This document shows, piece after piece, positions 53,561 through 64,000 of a stretch of 64,000 bases of DNA. A model generated the notes under the pieces. The model was not told the origin of the DNA. It made no database searches and was given only the letters and a program-made list of their open reading frames with translations. The position numbers and the translations under genes were made by a program. The DNA comes from Callorhinus ursinus (lineage: Eukaryota > Chordata > Mammalia > Carnivora > Otariidae): assembly GCF_003265705.1 (NCBI RefSeq), contig NW_020312859.1:5854763-5918762 (forward strand), read 5' to 3'. Within the stretch, counting starts at the first letter, position 1, and every line of letters starts with the position of its first letter.

Positions 53561-54748
53561 AAACTAAACTTTTTGTCTTGAGATAATTGTTGATTCATAT
53601 GCAGTTGTAAGAAATAATACAGAGAAATCCTGTGTACCCTTTACCCATATTCCTGCTGTGGTAGTATCTCCTAAAACTGTAGTACAATGTCACAACCAGG
53701 ATATTGACACTGGCACAATTTACAGATCTTACTAATACTTCTGCACTTTCATTTGTACTTATGTATGTGTGTATGTATTTAGTTCTGTACAGTTTTAACA
53801 CATGTGTAGGTTAAGGCATTCACCACCACAATCAAGATAGATCAGTTACCACAAGGATCTCTTATGTTGCCCTTAAATAACCATACCCACCTCCCACCCA
53901 TCCCCCAGACCCCAGTTTACAACTCCTGGCAACCACGAATCCATTCTTGATTTCTAACCCCTCCATCCCAAATCTTACATAAATGGAATTATACAATATG
54001 CAACCTTTTGGGACTGGCTTTTTAAAAATTCAGCATAATTCCCTGGAGATTCATCCAGATTGTCTATTAATAATTCATTCCTTTTTTTAAAGTTTTATTT
54101 ATTTAAGTAATCTCTATGCCCCATGTGGGGCTCAAACTTATGACCCCCTCCTCCAAGTGAGCCAGCCACGTGCTCCTACAATTCATTCCTTCTTATTGAT
54201 AAGTGGTATTCCATGCTGTGGATGTACCAGAGTTTATTCATCCATTGAAGGACATCAGGGTTGTTTCCACTTTTGTGCTATTACTAAAAAAGCTGTCATG
54301 AATATTCATGTGTAGGTTTTCATACAGTTTCACATATGTATGAGTGTAAATTTTCCTTTTTCTGGGATAATTACCCAAGGGAATTAATAATTACAATTGC
54401 TGGGTCATATGATAATTGTATGCTTCATTTTTTAACAAACTGACAAATTGTTTTCCAGGATGGCTGTATCATTTTACAGTCCCACCAGCAATGTATGAGT
54501 GTTCCAGTTTCTCTGCATCCTTGCCAGGCTTTGGTGGTGTTACTATTTTTTATTTTTGTCATTCTATAGATTCCATTGTGGTTTTAATTTGCATTTTCCT
54601 AATGGCTAATGATGTTGAACATCTTTTCATGTGCTTATTTGCCACCTGTATATCATCTCCTGTGAAATGTCTCTTTGTATCTTTTACCCATTTTCTAATA
54701 GGATTGTTTGCTTTTTTTACTGAGGTATTTTTTGAGCTCTCTTTTTAA
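53561..54748 (-). mobile_element. Old L1, antisense, 5'-truncated
   Basis: 'gataattgttgattcatatg', 'ccccagtttacaactcctgg', 'atccattgaaggacatcagg' and 'gctaatgatgttgaacatct' run from the 3' UTR into ORF2 on the minus strand. A short SINE is nested at 54084-54179. Confidence 0.8.
54084..54179 (-). mobile_element. Short old-type carnivore SINE
   Basis: A reverse tRNA-like head without the CT-rich tract. Perfect 12-base target-site duplication AATTCATTCCTT at 54072-54083 and 54180-54191. Confidence 0.88.
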
Positions 54749-55687
54749 AAACAACTGCTTTATTGAGATATAATTCACATATCATAAAATTCACTCTCTT
54801 GAAGGGTACAATCGAGTGGTTTTTAGTATATTAACAAAGTGTACATTGATCATCACTCTCTAATTTCAGAACATTTCATCAACTCAGAATGAAACCCCGT
54901 GCCCATTCATAGTCACTTTCTATTCCCTTTTCCCTAGTGCCTGGCAAACACAAATCTATTTTCTATCTCTGTAGATTTGCTTGTTCTGAATATTTCATAT
55001 GAGTGGAATTATACAATATATGACTTTTGGTGTCTGACTTCTTTCATTTATCATAACGTTTTCACGTTTCATCCATGTTGTAGCCTGCTTCAGAATTTCA
55101 TCCTTTTCTATGCATGAATAATATTCCATTATGTGGATCTAGCACGTTTTGTTCACCCATTCAACAGTGGGCAGACATTTGTGTTGTTTCCATTTTTGGG
55201 CTATGATGACTAATGCTGCCATGAATATCTGTGTGCAAATTTCTGTGTCAACATGTTTTCAATTCTCTTATATATATATACATAGGAATGGAATTGCTGG
55301 GTCTTATGGAAATCCCATGTTTGGAAGAAATGCCAAACTGTTTCCCAGAGTGGATGCACCATTTTATATTCCCACTAGCAAAGCCTGAGGGCTCAATACC
55401 TCCACATCCTCGCTAACATTTGTTATTCCATCTTTTTGATTATAGCCAGCCTAGAGGACATGAAGTAGTATCTCATTGCAGTTTTGATTTCCATTTCCCC
55501 AATGACTGATAATGTCACATAATGAGCATCTTTTATGTGCTAATTGGCAATCTGTATATATTCTTTGGAGAAATGTCTATTCCAAATCTTGCCCATTTTT
55601 AAACTGGGTTATTTGTCTTTGTTGTTGTTGAGTTGTAAGAGTTCTTTGGGTATTCGGACCACAAGTGTCTTGTTGGAGATATGATTT

Positions 55688-55875
55688 TTTTTTTAAAGAT
55701 TTTATTTATTGTGAGAGAGAGAGAATGAGAGATAGCACGAGAGGGAAGAGGGTCAGAAGGAGAAGCAGACTCCCTGCCGAGCAGGGAGCCCGATGTGGGA
55801 CTCGATCCCGGGACTCCAGGATCATGACCTGAGCCGAAGGCAGTCGCTTAACCAACTGAGCCACCCAGGTGCCCC
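55688..55875 (-). mobile_element. Caniform SINEC element
   Basis: A complete reverse element with a perfect 13-base target-site duplication, GGAGATATGATTT, at 55675-55687 and 55876-55888. Confidence 0.94.
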
Positions 55876-56639
55876 GGAGATATGATTTGCAAATATTTTC
55901 TCCCATTCCATGGATTGTATTTTTACTTTCTTGATAGTGCCTTCTGGTACACAAAAGTTTTTAATTTTGAGGAAATCCAAATTATCTATTTTTTTCTTTG
56001 GTTGTTTGTGCTTTTGGTGTCACATCTAAGAAACCATTGCCTAATCCAAGGACATGAGGATTTACTCCTCCATTTTCTTCCAAGACTGTTATGGATTTAG
56101 CTCTTACATTTAGGTCACTGATCAATTTTGAGTTAATTTTCATATATAATGTGTGATGGGGTCCAACTTCATTCTTTTGTATGTGGAGACCCAGTTGTCC
56201 CAGCACCACTTTCTGAAAAGGCCATTCTTTCTCTATTGAATTGTCTTGGCACCATTCTTGAAAATAAATTGACCATAAATGTAAGGGTTTATTTTTGGAT
56301 TTTGAATTCTAGTTCATTGATCTATACTTCTGTCCTTATGCCAGTACCACGATGGCCTGATTATTGTAGCTATATGTACGTTTTGAAATTGGGAAGTGTG
56401 AGTCCTTCCGTCTTGTTCTTCTTCTCCAAGATGATTTTATTTTATTGTTTTTGTCTCTTCTTGCATTTCCATATGTATTTTAAGGGTCAGCTTGTCAATT
56501 TCTGCAAAAAAGGCAACTGAAATTTTTGGTAGGGATCTTTTCAATCAATTTGAAGAGTACTGCCATCTTAATATTAAGTCTTACAATTCATGAACATCAG
56601 CTATCTTTCTATGCATTTAGGTCTTTAACGTTTTTCAAT

Positions 56640-57034
56640 GATATTCTTTTTTTTATTTTTTAATTTTTTATTGTTATGTTAATCACCATATATTACATCA
56701 TTTGTTTTGGTGTAGTGTTCCATGATTCATTGTTTGTTCATAACACCCAGTGCTCCATGCAGAATGTGCCCTCTTTAATACCCATCACCAGGCTGACCCA
56801 TCCCCCTACCCTCCTCCCCTCTAGAAACCTCAGTTTGTTTTTCAGAGTCCATCATCTCTCCTGGTTCGTCTCCCCCTCTGACTTACTCCCCTTCATTCTT
56901 CCTCTCCTGCTATCTTCTTCTTTTTCTTTTTTCTTAAAATATGTTGCGTTATTTGTTTCAGAAGTACAGATCTGTGATTCAACAGTCTTACACAATTCAC
57001 AGCGCTCACCGTGGCACATACCCTCCCCAATTAT
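56640..57034 (-). mobile_element. 5'-truncated young L1 (3' UTR only), nested in the old L1
   Basis: It begins with a T-rich run on the plus strand (the poly-A tail) and carries 'ttgttatgttaatcaccata', 'ccatgattcattgtttgttc' and 'ggcacataccctccccaatt'. It interrupts antisense ORF2 of the old L1 between 'tttttcaatgatattc' and 'tatagttttcattgtctggg'. Confidence 0.9.
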
Positions 57035-57598
57035 AGTTTTCATTGTCTGGGTCTTGTACTTCTTTTGCTAGATTTAGTCCTAAGTATTTTATTCTTTTTG
57101 ATGTTATCATAAATGGAATTGTTTTCTTAATTTCATTTCTGGATTGTTCATTGCAAGTGTATAGAAATACAATCAATTTTTGTATATTGATCTTGTATCC
57201 TATAAGATTACTGAACTCATTACTTTTTCGAATTTTTAGTGGACTCTTCAGGATTTTCTACATGTAAGATCATGTTATGTATAAATAGAGATAATTTTAC
57301 TTCTTGTTTTCCAATCTGGAAAATATGCCTTTTATTTCTGTCTGCCTTTTATTTCTTTTTCTTATTTAATGATCCTGGCCAGAATCTCTAGTACAATGCT
57401 GAGGACAAATGGCAAGAGCAGGCATCCTTGTCTTGTTCCTGATCTTAGGAGGAAGACACCCAGTTTGTCACCATTGATTATGATGTGAGCTGTTTTTTTT
57501 TCTTATAGATGGCCATTGTCAGGTTGAGAAAGTTCAGTTATATTTCTTGTTTGTTAGGTATATTTTTATTTTATTTTTTATTAAGTATATTTTTAGTT

Positions 57599-57793
57599 TT
57601 TTTTTAAAGATTTTATTTATTTATTTGAGAGAGAGAATGAGACAGAGAGAGTGCATGGGGGGGGAGGGTCAGAGGGAGAAGCAGACTCCCTGCTGAGCAG
57701 GGAGCCTGATGCAGGACTCAATCCCGGGACTCCAGGATCATGACCTGAGCCGAAGGCAGTTGCTTAACTGACTGAGCCACCCAGGCACCCCAC
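57599..57793 (-). mobile_element. Caniform SINEC element
   Basis: A complete reverse element with a perfect 14-base target-site duplication, GTATATTTTTAGTT, at 57585-57598 and 57794-57807. Confidence 0.94.
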
Positions 57794-58044
57794 GTATATT
57801 TTTAGTTGGTTTATAAAAGGGTACTGGATTTTTCAAATGTTTTTATGCCTCTGTTGAGATGATCATACGGTTTTCGGCTTTGTTTTTTATTCTATTAATG
57901 TGGTATCGCATTGACCGATTTTTGTATGTTCAGTCAACCTTGCACTCTGGGATAAATGCCAGTTGGTCACATGTTGCTGAATTTGGCTCACTAAATTTTT
58001 ATTTTGTTGAGAATTTAGGTGTCTTACTCCTGAATTTTGAGAGT

Positions 58045-58478
58045 TCTTTTTATATTGTAGGTACTGGCCCTTTCAGGTAGGGTCAGGTCACAAACTAAAC
58101 TGAATCAACTTTGGCTAACTCAAGCAAAACCAGGAATTTTATGGTGCAGGTGAAGTCAATAGGTTCAGCCCTGAGGATAGAGTCCAGTTTATCAGGAATC
58201 AACGACCAGTTGGATCATGGGGCCTCTGTCCTTTCTGTCCTTGCATCACCCATTTGAGACTCAGAGTCCTGGAAGTGAGCATGATTGACGTGGCTGGGGT
58301 CACATGGCCAGGAAAGGTGGGACACCTTGAATGACGGTCCCAGAAATGCTGCATGCAATGGGGACTGTGTGTTTCCCAAGGCAATATTTGGTTGCAGAAG
58401 AAGAAATGAATACTTGGCTGGATCTGCCCAGCAGAAAGACGCTGTGATGCTAAGGCGCGCATCTTGAAAGAGTTCAAC
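58045..58478. other. Probable ancient repeat, class not identified
   Basis: 'caactttggctaactcaagc' and 'gtggctggggtcacatggcc' recall an old LTR-type repeat, but no family can be named. It lies between the old L1 and a MIR. Confidence 0.35.
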
Positions 58479-58479
58479 A

Positions 58480-58735
58480 TTTCATAGTAGTTGAGATTAT
58501 GGTCTTCGAAATCACTGAACTAAGTCTGAGTCCTGGTGCTACCATTATTGTTTGCAAGATCCCAAGTGAGTAACTGGGTCCCTCTGTGCCTCAGTTTGCT
58601 CAACTGTACGATTTATAGAGGCTTTGTCATAGGGTTGTTGTGAAGATCAAATGAGTGAATGGATGTAATGGGTTTAGCAGAGAATGTGGGACAAATGGAA
58701 GTGCCAAATAAATGGCAGGTGTTATTAATAAATTT
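58480..58735 (+). repeat. MIR SINE, nearly complete
   Basis: 'gagtcctggtgctaccatta', 'ctgtgcctcagtttgctcaa', 'gggttgttgtgaagatcaaa' and an L2-like 3' end make this the longest MIR of the window. Confidence 0.85.
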
Positions 58736-59160
58736 AAAACACTTCTACAGTATAGTAGCTAACTAGGGACTGGAGGAGAGGTGCCCACACTGTGTCCTAA
58801 GAAAACAGAGGAGGTGGTATCAGGGAGGGCTGCCTGGATGTGGTGGGCTTTGAAGCTTGATGGACTTGGAGGAGCTGCTATAGCTTTCTCCTGGAAATAG
58901 AGGTAGTGGTTTTAGCCAAAAACATGTGGGGCAAGAGTTCTAGATGATATCAAGAGGCCAGCACCTCTGTCTTCCTCTTCCCCCAGCCTCACATGAATCC
59001 CATGGGACTGATGCATGGCCTCAAATTGGGTTGACTGAATCTTTCACCCAAGATTAGGCTGGGCCCCAGACAATTCCCTACTAGAACTCAGCCTTTTCAT
59101 TTAATAAAGGTGCACCCTAAGCCCTATAGAGGGTCTAGGGAACCTGGTATCCATCTGAGT
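58736..59160. other. Mostly unassigned DNA, possible L2 piece
   Basis: A weak antisense L2-like stretch may lie at 58800-58950 ('gagggctgcctggatgtggt'). Otherwise nothing is recognised. Confidence 0.35.
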
Positions 59161-59370
59161 GGAAACTGATTTCTTTTTCATATAACATGGGACAGTGAAA
59201 TTTATCTTTTTTTCATCAAACATCTAATGCCTTTTTATTATAAAATTAATATTTCTTAATAGGAGATGTAGAATATATAGAAAACATGAAGAGAAGAATA
59301 TGTTACCCATGTATCTGCATGGTGGCTAACATGTGAGGGAATACCCTATATATCTCATAAACATTTCTGT

Positions 59371-59415
59371 GTGTATGTGTGTGTGTGTATGTGTATGTGT
59401 GTATGTGTGTGTGTG
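59371..59415 (+). repeat. (TG)n microsatellite
   Basis: About 45 bases of TG units with ATG interruptions. Confidence 0.88.
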
Positions 59416-59530
59416 AGAAAAATCAGGATTCTACTGCATATACTATTTTGTACCTGTTTTTTTTTCACTTAATAACTCTCATGATCATTTTGTCACGCCC
59501 TAAGTCATTCTTTATGAATGTGATTTTTTA

Positions 59531-59728
59531 TTAATTTTTTAAGATTTTATTTATTTATTTGACAGAGAGAGAGAGAGCGCTCATGAGCAAGGGGGTGGGA
59601 CAGAGGCAGAGGGAGAAGCAGACTTCCCGCTGAGCAGGGAGGCTGACACGGGGCTCGATCCCAGGACCCTGAGATCGTGACCTGAGCTGAAGGCAGGTGC
59701 TTAATCAACTGAGTCAACCAGGTGCCCC
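59531..59728 (-). mobile_element. Caniform SINEC element
   Basis: Reverse element. TATGAATGTGATTTTTTA (59513-59530) and TATGAACATGATTTTTA (59729-59745) are the target-site duplication with small changes. Confidence 0.92.
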
Positions 59729-60668
59729 TATGAACATGATTTTTAATGGTTCAAAATAGTCTACCATATGGATATATCATAATTTATTTAAACCAAACTT
59801 CTATTATTAGATGTTTCTAATTTTTCACTATTACAAATAATATCATAATAAATATTTTGGAGCATGAATTTTAGCACCTGTCTCCGGTTAATTCCATAGC
59901 ATAAATTTCCTTAAATGCAAATGGGCATTTTTTAAATGAAACATTTGTAAGTATTTCATTTTGAAAAGTTACATGCACATGATAAACAATATCCAAATGG
60001 CTCAAAAGAGTATTCATTAAAAAGTAAGTCTTGTTTTCATCTTTTGCTCCTGGTCTCTATATTCCCTTCTCAGAGAAAATCCACATAACCAGGTTCTTAT
60101 GCAAATAGCTCCACAATAATAGGATATGGACAGGAAAGGCATATTTGTATATCTCCATTTCCTTCCTACCCTCTACACATCTTCGTTTTTGTTTTTTTTT
60201 TTCCACTTAACACTATATCTTGGAGATCATTCCTTATCACTGCATGATCTACAGCCATCCCATATTTCTTCACTGCTGCCCACCATGTCTTTTCATGGAT
60301 GTACCATAATCTATTTAAAAAGTTTGCAGTGGTAGACAGCTAGCTTATTCACAAACTTTTACTATAAACAGAATGCTTTTATGAATAACCTTGTTCATGT
60401 ATCTTTGTGCCCATATATCTGAGAATATCTGTGGAATAAATACCCATAGTGGTCTTACATATTTAAAATCCGAATACATACTTCCAAAATGCCTTCCAAG
60501 GGTGAACCCCATGCACCTGTTTCCAACAACACTGTCCGTCTGTTTCCTCCAACTCTTATCGACAGCACATCATTAAACATTTTGATCTTTGCCCATCTGT
60601 TAGATAGAAAGAGGTTTAAAATTGGGGTTTTATTTCTGAGTGAGGTTGACCATTCTTCCATGTGTTTA

Positions 60669-60859
60669 AAGATTATTTATTTATTTATTTGACAGAGAGA
60701 GAGACAGCGAGAGAGGGAACACAAGCAGGGGGAGTGGGAGAGGGAGAAGCAGGCTTCCCGCCGAGCAGGGAGCCCGATGTGGGGCTCGATCCCAGGACCC
60801 TGGGATCATGACCCGAGCCGAAGGCAGACGCTTAACTGACTGAGCCACCCAGGCGCCCC
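60669..60859 (-). mobile_element. Caniform SINEC element, young-looking
   Basis: Reverse element flanked by TCTTCCATGTGTTTA (60654-60668) and TCTTCCCTGTGTTTA (60860-60874), one mismatch. Confidence 0.93.
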
Positions 60860-61084
60860 TCTTCCCTGTGTTTAAGAGCCATTTGTATTTCTTTTTCTGA
60901 GAACTCTGTATTCTTATTCTTTTTAAAACCCAGTGTTCTGTTTTTTTTTCCCTCTCTTCATTGATTTGGGAGGACCTCTTTCTGTAATAGAGAAATTAGT
61001 TCTCTATTTTATGTTGCTTATATTTTCCTCTGAGTTCATCATTCTTCTTTTTTTCTTTCTGTCATGTGGAGAGTTAACATTTTT

Positions 61085-61272
61085 TCAAAAAGATTTTATT
61101 TTTTTGAAGAGAAAGACACAGCGAGAGAGGGAACACAAGCAGGGGGAGTGGGAGAGGGAGAAGCAGGCTTCCCGCCAAGCAGGGAGCCCGATGCGGGGCT
61201 CTACCCCAGGACCCTGGGATCATGACCTGAGCCGAAGGCAGATGCTTAACGACTGAGCCACCCAGGTGCCCC
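61085..61272 (-). mobile_element. Caniform SINEC element, young-looking
   Basis: Reverse element flanked by GAGAGTTAACATTTT (about 61069-61083) and GAGAGTTAAAATTTT (61273-61287). It is nearly identical over its centre to the SINE at 60669-60859. Confidence 0.93.
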
Positions 61273-61560
61273 GAGAGTTAAAATTTTAAACAGGTAGTTG
61301 AATCTCTCGATCTTTTCTTTTATTCAATGGGGCCTAGATTTTGTGTCCAGAAGGCGACCCAAAAAGCCTTTCCCATTCTGAAGTTCCAAAAATTATCCAA
61401 TATTTTTTTCTAGTATTATTCTGATTTCATTTTTTATGGTTCAGAGTTTTGATACACATGGAATTTATTTTGGAATGAAGAGTGAGGAAGGCATCCAACT
61501 TGCTATTTTTCCAGAAGCCCAGCCAGTTTTTACAATTGACTAATCCAAGAATGGATTATT

Positions 61561-62384
61561 TCTAAAGATGGCTTGAGTCTATTTAGTAATCCCAGTGGCC
61601 ACAGGAAACTGACATAAGGTCATTCAGGGCCAGACGGTGAAACTCACCTGTTGCTTTTTTGCAGGGGGATTCTGGGCTGGTGTGCTGTGGGCAGGTTGCT
61701 GTGAAACGTTTTAGATCAAGTGGAAAACAATGTGGAAAGATGATATTATTTATAATTCTGAAGAGTTGCTTTTGAAAAGTTATGGTGTAGAGTTATGTCC
61801 TTAACTCCTTTTGTGGATGTTACAAGAGCTTTCTGGAACCCTCAGCTGCCTTACCTGAAGGGCTATTTTGAGGCCATTAGCACAGTGGTTCTCAATCAGA
61901 GGGTTTGTTTGTTTCTGGTAAAAAAAAAAAAATTTGGTCTAACTTATGTGCAAATTATTTCACAATATTTGGGATATTTCCTATCCTAAAAAAGATAAGA
62001 AACAGAAAACAAACTGTTGGTTACATATAAATGAATAGAAGCACTGATGCAAAACACATTTTCACCATTATAACACTTTAAAATATCTGGTATAGGGAGT
62101 GGGCACCTTGCAGTGTATCAGGTTTGAAAGGCTCCTGAGGTTCTTGTTCCCACCGGATGATGTTGCCCATCAGGGAGTGTTACTTTATAAAATACTGGAT
62201 TCTCGGTTATATTTGAGTTTCAGATAAAAAAAAAAAGAATACTTTTTAGTATAAGTACATCTCAAATATTGCATGGGACATACTTATACTTAAATATTAT
62301 TCAGTGTTTATTCATTGTGATATCATTCACTGTTTGAATTTTACTAAGCATCCTGAATTTCAATTTCTGAACCTAACAACCCTA
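61561..62384. other. Unassigned DNA
   Basis: 'agcacagtggttctcaatca' at about 61880 looks like a hAT terminal inverted repeat, but the rest is not placed. Poly-A runs lie at 61921-61932 and 62226-62235. No gene is supported. Confidence 0.35.
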
Positions 62385-62572
62385 CCCCGGGGACATTTGA
62401 CAATGTCTGGAGATATATTTGGTTGTCTCAAATGAGGAGGGGTTGCTATGGGCACCTAGTGGGTAGAGGCGAGGGATGCTGTTAAATATCCTACAGTGTA
62501 CAGGACAGAACCCCCCAAAACAAAAATTATCCAGTCCAAGATGTCAATAGTGTCAAGGCTGAGAATCATTTT
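62385..62572 (+). mobile_element. MER20-like hAT transposon, left end missing
   Basis: 'ggggacatttgacaatgtct', 'cacctagtgggtagaggcga' and 'aaattatccagtccaagatg' then 'ggctgagaatca' follow MER20. Confidence 0.85.
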
Positions 62573-62759
62573 AACTGGTCTCACACATTTCTCACAGTCT
62601 CTCATGAAGAACCCTCGAGTATGAAATTTCCTTTAGAATTAAAATGGAAGAAACTCCCAACTGAAGAATCGAGTCCTCCGAGGAGCTGGCTTTTTTTGTT
62701 CTTTCACTAATGACAGTAAGACCCAAGGACCTGATTTTATTCCCCTTTTCTCTTTGACT

Positions 62760-62955
62760 CTCAGGAAATTCAGACCAGATTAAAGGCCCACGCGGAAAGA
62801 CCATGTGGGATCTTACTTGACTGCATACACATTTTACTTCCACATTTTGGGCTTGCTATTCTGGGCTGATTTGCATTTCCCTGGTCCTAATTTTTGTTCT
62901 CTAATCCATTTTTCACAATTTCCTGTAAATCACTCAACTCCCTTGTGGGGTAAAG
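62760..62955. promoter_or_regulatory. Candidate regulatory block with perfect octamer
   Basis: ATTTGCAT at 62869-62876 is a perfect POU octamer. Nearby are CCTAATTTTTG, TCTAATCC and TGTAAATCACTC in unique DNA. Confidence 0.4.
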
Positions 62956-62960
62956 TGTGA

Positions 62961-62983
62961 CACACACACACACACACACACAC
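62961..62983 (+). repeat. (AC)n microsatellite
   Basis: About eleven uninterrupted CA units followed by CGCACA. Confidence 0.92.
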
Positions 62984-63374
62984 GCACAAATAGACACTTT
63001 CATATAAATATTTAAACATGGAGCTTACCAGACGCCTGACAAGGCCCTGTACTGTGCCCGCAGGAACCAGGTAGACAGATGGGGGCTGTCCGGTTCCTTC
63101 CAGGCTCACCTGTAGGTCTCAGGCCCCGCCCTCCAAAACCAGAGCTGCCCTGAGGCTGGACTTCAGGTGCTGGGAGAACGGACAGTGGCTTCCTCCACCT
63201 TGATGTTGGGAGGCAAGGAAGGTCTTTCCTGCTGCCCAGAAAGTGAGGGGCCCTGGGCAGAGGCCCGGCAGGCGGGGGTGAGCCGGGCCCTGCTACGGCC
63301 CACACAGACACACACACTGGGAAGAGATTGCATCTTCCCCCGGACCAGCGAGATTCTATAAACATAATCAAAAT

Positions 63375-63665
63375 GTAATAGAAACTTTTTGGAAATGCTG
63401 TTATGAGGAGAAAGCATCAATCTTGATGGAACTCCGCTCAACAGGCTTTGCGGAGCTAATCAATCATGGTCAGGACTCGGCCTCCCCATCTGTCTGCGCC
63501 GGGGACCGCGCGGAGCTTGCCGGCTCCCCGGCTGGGGCTGCGTCCCCTCACCAGGCAATCCATCATGTGGCAGGGGGACGGCGGGAGGGGAATAATAGCA
63601 CGCTAATAAACTAGGGGCTTTTTTCATTCCCAACTAATTTTTAGTAAATGAGCCCAATCCAGGCA
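63375..63665. promoter_or_regulatory. Candidate conserved non-coding element
   Basis: GCATCAATCTTGATGG, GCTAATCAATCATGG, GCAATCCATCATGTGG, CGCTAATAAAC and CAACTAATTTTTAG surround a CpG-rich middle in repeat-free DNA. The words fit homeodomain/TALE-type (PBX, MEIS) binding, by inference. Confidence 0.45.
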
Positions 63666-64000
63666 GAGCAGGAAAAAGAGCCCGAGGAGATGGTGCTTCC
63701 GAGATGCGCCTGGCTGGCCGGGGACAATGGCTCGTGGGCCCGAGGGGAAGCGGAGAGCCAGCCCAGCCCAGGGATAACTGTCTCAGCTCAGCTGGGGCAG
63801 CAAGCAGCCCGTGGAGGCGCAGGGAGCAAGGGGGCCGAGTGACTTCGGGTGGGCGGCAGGGCTTACTGGGGCGGGCCCACAGTGCTGATGCCCCGGGCCG
63901 CGGCTGCCATACCAGGCTCTGGTTTGGGGCTTGAGCTTCCCAGAGAAGCCAAAAGCAGAGCGCTAGGTCCGAGCAATGGGGCAAAGGGCCCGGTACAAGC

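Larger units (their letters stand above)
54750..58040 (-). mobile_element. Long old L1, antisense, with nested insertions
   Basis: It starts with its own 3' UTR ('gctttattgagatataattc') right behind the previous L1. It then runs through antisense ORF2 ('ctgtttcccagagtggatgc', 'tttgcaaatattttctccca', 'cagcaccactttctgaaaag', 'gtgagctgtttttttttct'), ending in the reverse transcriptase part near 58040. Inserted within it are SINEs at 55688-55875 and 57599-57793 and a young L1 tail at 56640-57034. Many stops and shifts are present; it has no coding capacity. Confidence 0.85.
59165..59935 (-). mobile_element. Old L1 3' end, antisense
   Basis: 'taataggagatgtagaatat', 'cacttaataactctcatgat', 'ggatatatcataatttattt' and 'cctgtctccggttaattcca' follow an antisense L1M. 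A TG microsatellite (59371-59415) and a SINE (59531-59728) lie within it. Confidence 0.7.
59936..61560 (-). mobile_element. Second old L1, antisense, carrying two SINEs
   Basis: A new 3' UTR begins near 59936 ('gaaaagttacatgcacatga'). It continues with 'cacttaacactatatcttgg', 'gatgtaccataatctattta' and antisense ORF2 words to about 61560 ('ggaatttattttggaatgaa'). The SINEs at 60669-60859 and 61085-61272 are nested in it. Confidence 0.7.
62573..64000. other. Unique DNA at the right edge, partly GC-rich
   Basis: Apart from the AC microsatellite (62961-62983), no repeat is seen. It has regulatory candidates at 62760-62955 and 63375-63665 and a CpG-containing GC-rich end (about 63470-64000). Frames up to about 119 codons on both strands overlap and lack protein features. 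Confidence 0.45.

Noticed and set aside
60669..61272. Regularly spaced repeats as a possible CRISPR array
   Set aside because: The units are ~190-base SINEs with target-site duplications, and the genome is eukaryotic.
61879..62170. Possible second hAT element next to MER20
   Set aside because: Only the first 15 bases look like a terminal inverted repeat, and the rest could not be matched.

Overview
The window is a stretch of mammalian nuclear DNA from a carnivore, most likely a non-dog caniform such as a bear, seal or mustelid. The evidence is about 25 copies of a tRNA-derived SINE whose head (GGTGGCTCAGTCGGTTAAG), CT-rich tail and TAAATAAAATCTT end are typical of caniform SINEC elements, plus carnivore-type LINE-1 sequence. 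Family names are given from memory of consensus sequences, without a library search. No intact host protein-coding gene, exon chain, rRNA, tRNA gene or CRISPR array can be supported. The open reading frames are fragments of decayed LINE-1 genes or chance frames in GC-rich or repeat DNA.

Layout. 1-3.5 kb: old L2 and L1 tails cut by five SINEs. 3.47-10.96 kb: one near full-length LINE-1 on the minus strand, with 3' UTR, broken ORF2, broken ORF1, an A-rich leader and a GC-rich tandemly repeated 5' UTR that contains a 100-base run of N. 11-16 kb: old antisense LINE (L1M/HAL1-like) carrying nested SINEs. 16-20.7 kb: mixed unique DNA, an LTR and MIR/L2 pieces. 20.8-24.2 kb: GC-rich and almost free of young repeats, with homeobox-, TCF-, GATA- and CTCF-like sites. 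24.2-43 kb: unique DNA with conserved-looking AT-rich blocks, interleaved with MIR, L2, MLT1 LTRs, hAT-type DNA transposons and minus-strand SINEs. 43-62 kb: dominated by old antisense LINE-1 copies with two 5'-truncated young L1 tails and many SINEs. 62-64 kb: unique DNA, GC-rich at the right edge.

The parts form a record of layered insertions rather than a gene system. Target-site duplications and split elements give a relative order: L2/MIR and hAT elements first, then L1M and MLT1 LTRs, then the carnivore L1 and SINEs. From 25 kb to the right end all 13 SINEs are on the minus strand, and nearly all long L1 copies are antisense too, which fits an intron of a large plus-strand gene, though no exon is visible.

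The best candidates for host function are repeat-poor blocks full of TAATTA-like, POU, SOX, TCF and GATA words (near 23.0, 23.8, 26.4, 30.7, 35.4, 39.6, 41.9, 52.9, 62.8 and 63.5 kb). They look like developmental enhancers, but conservation cannot be tested here. No new biological system can be claimed.
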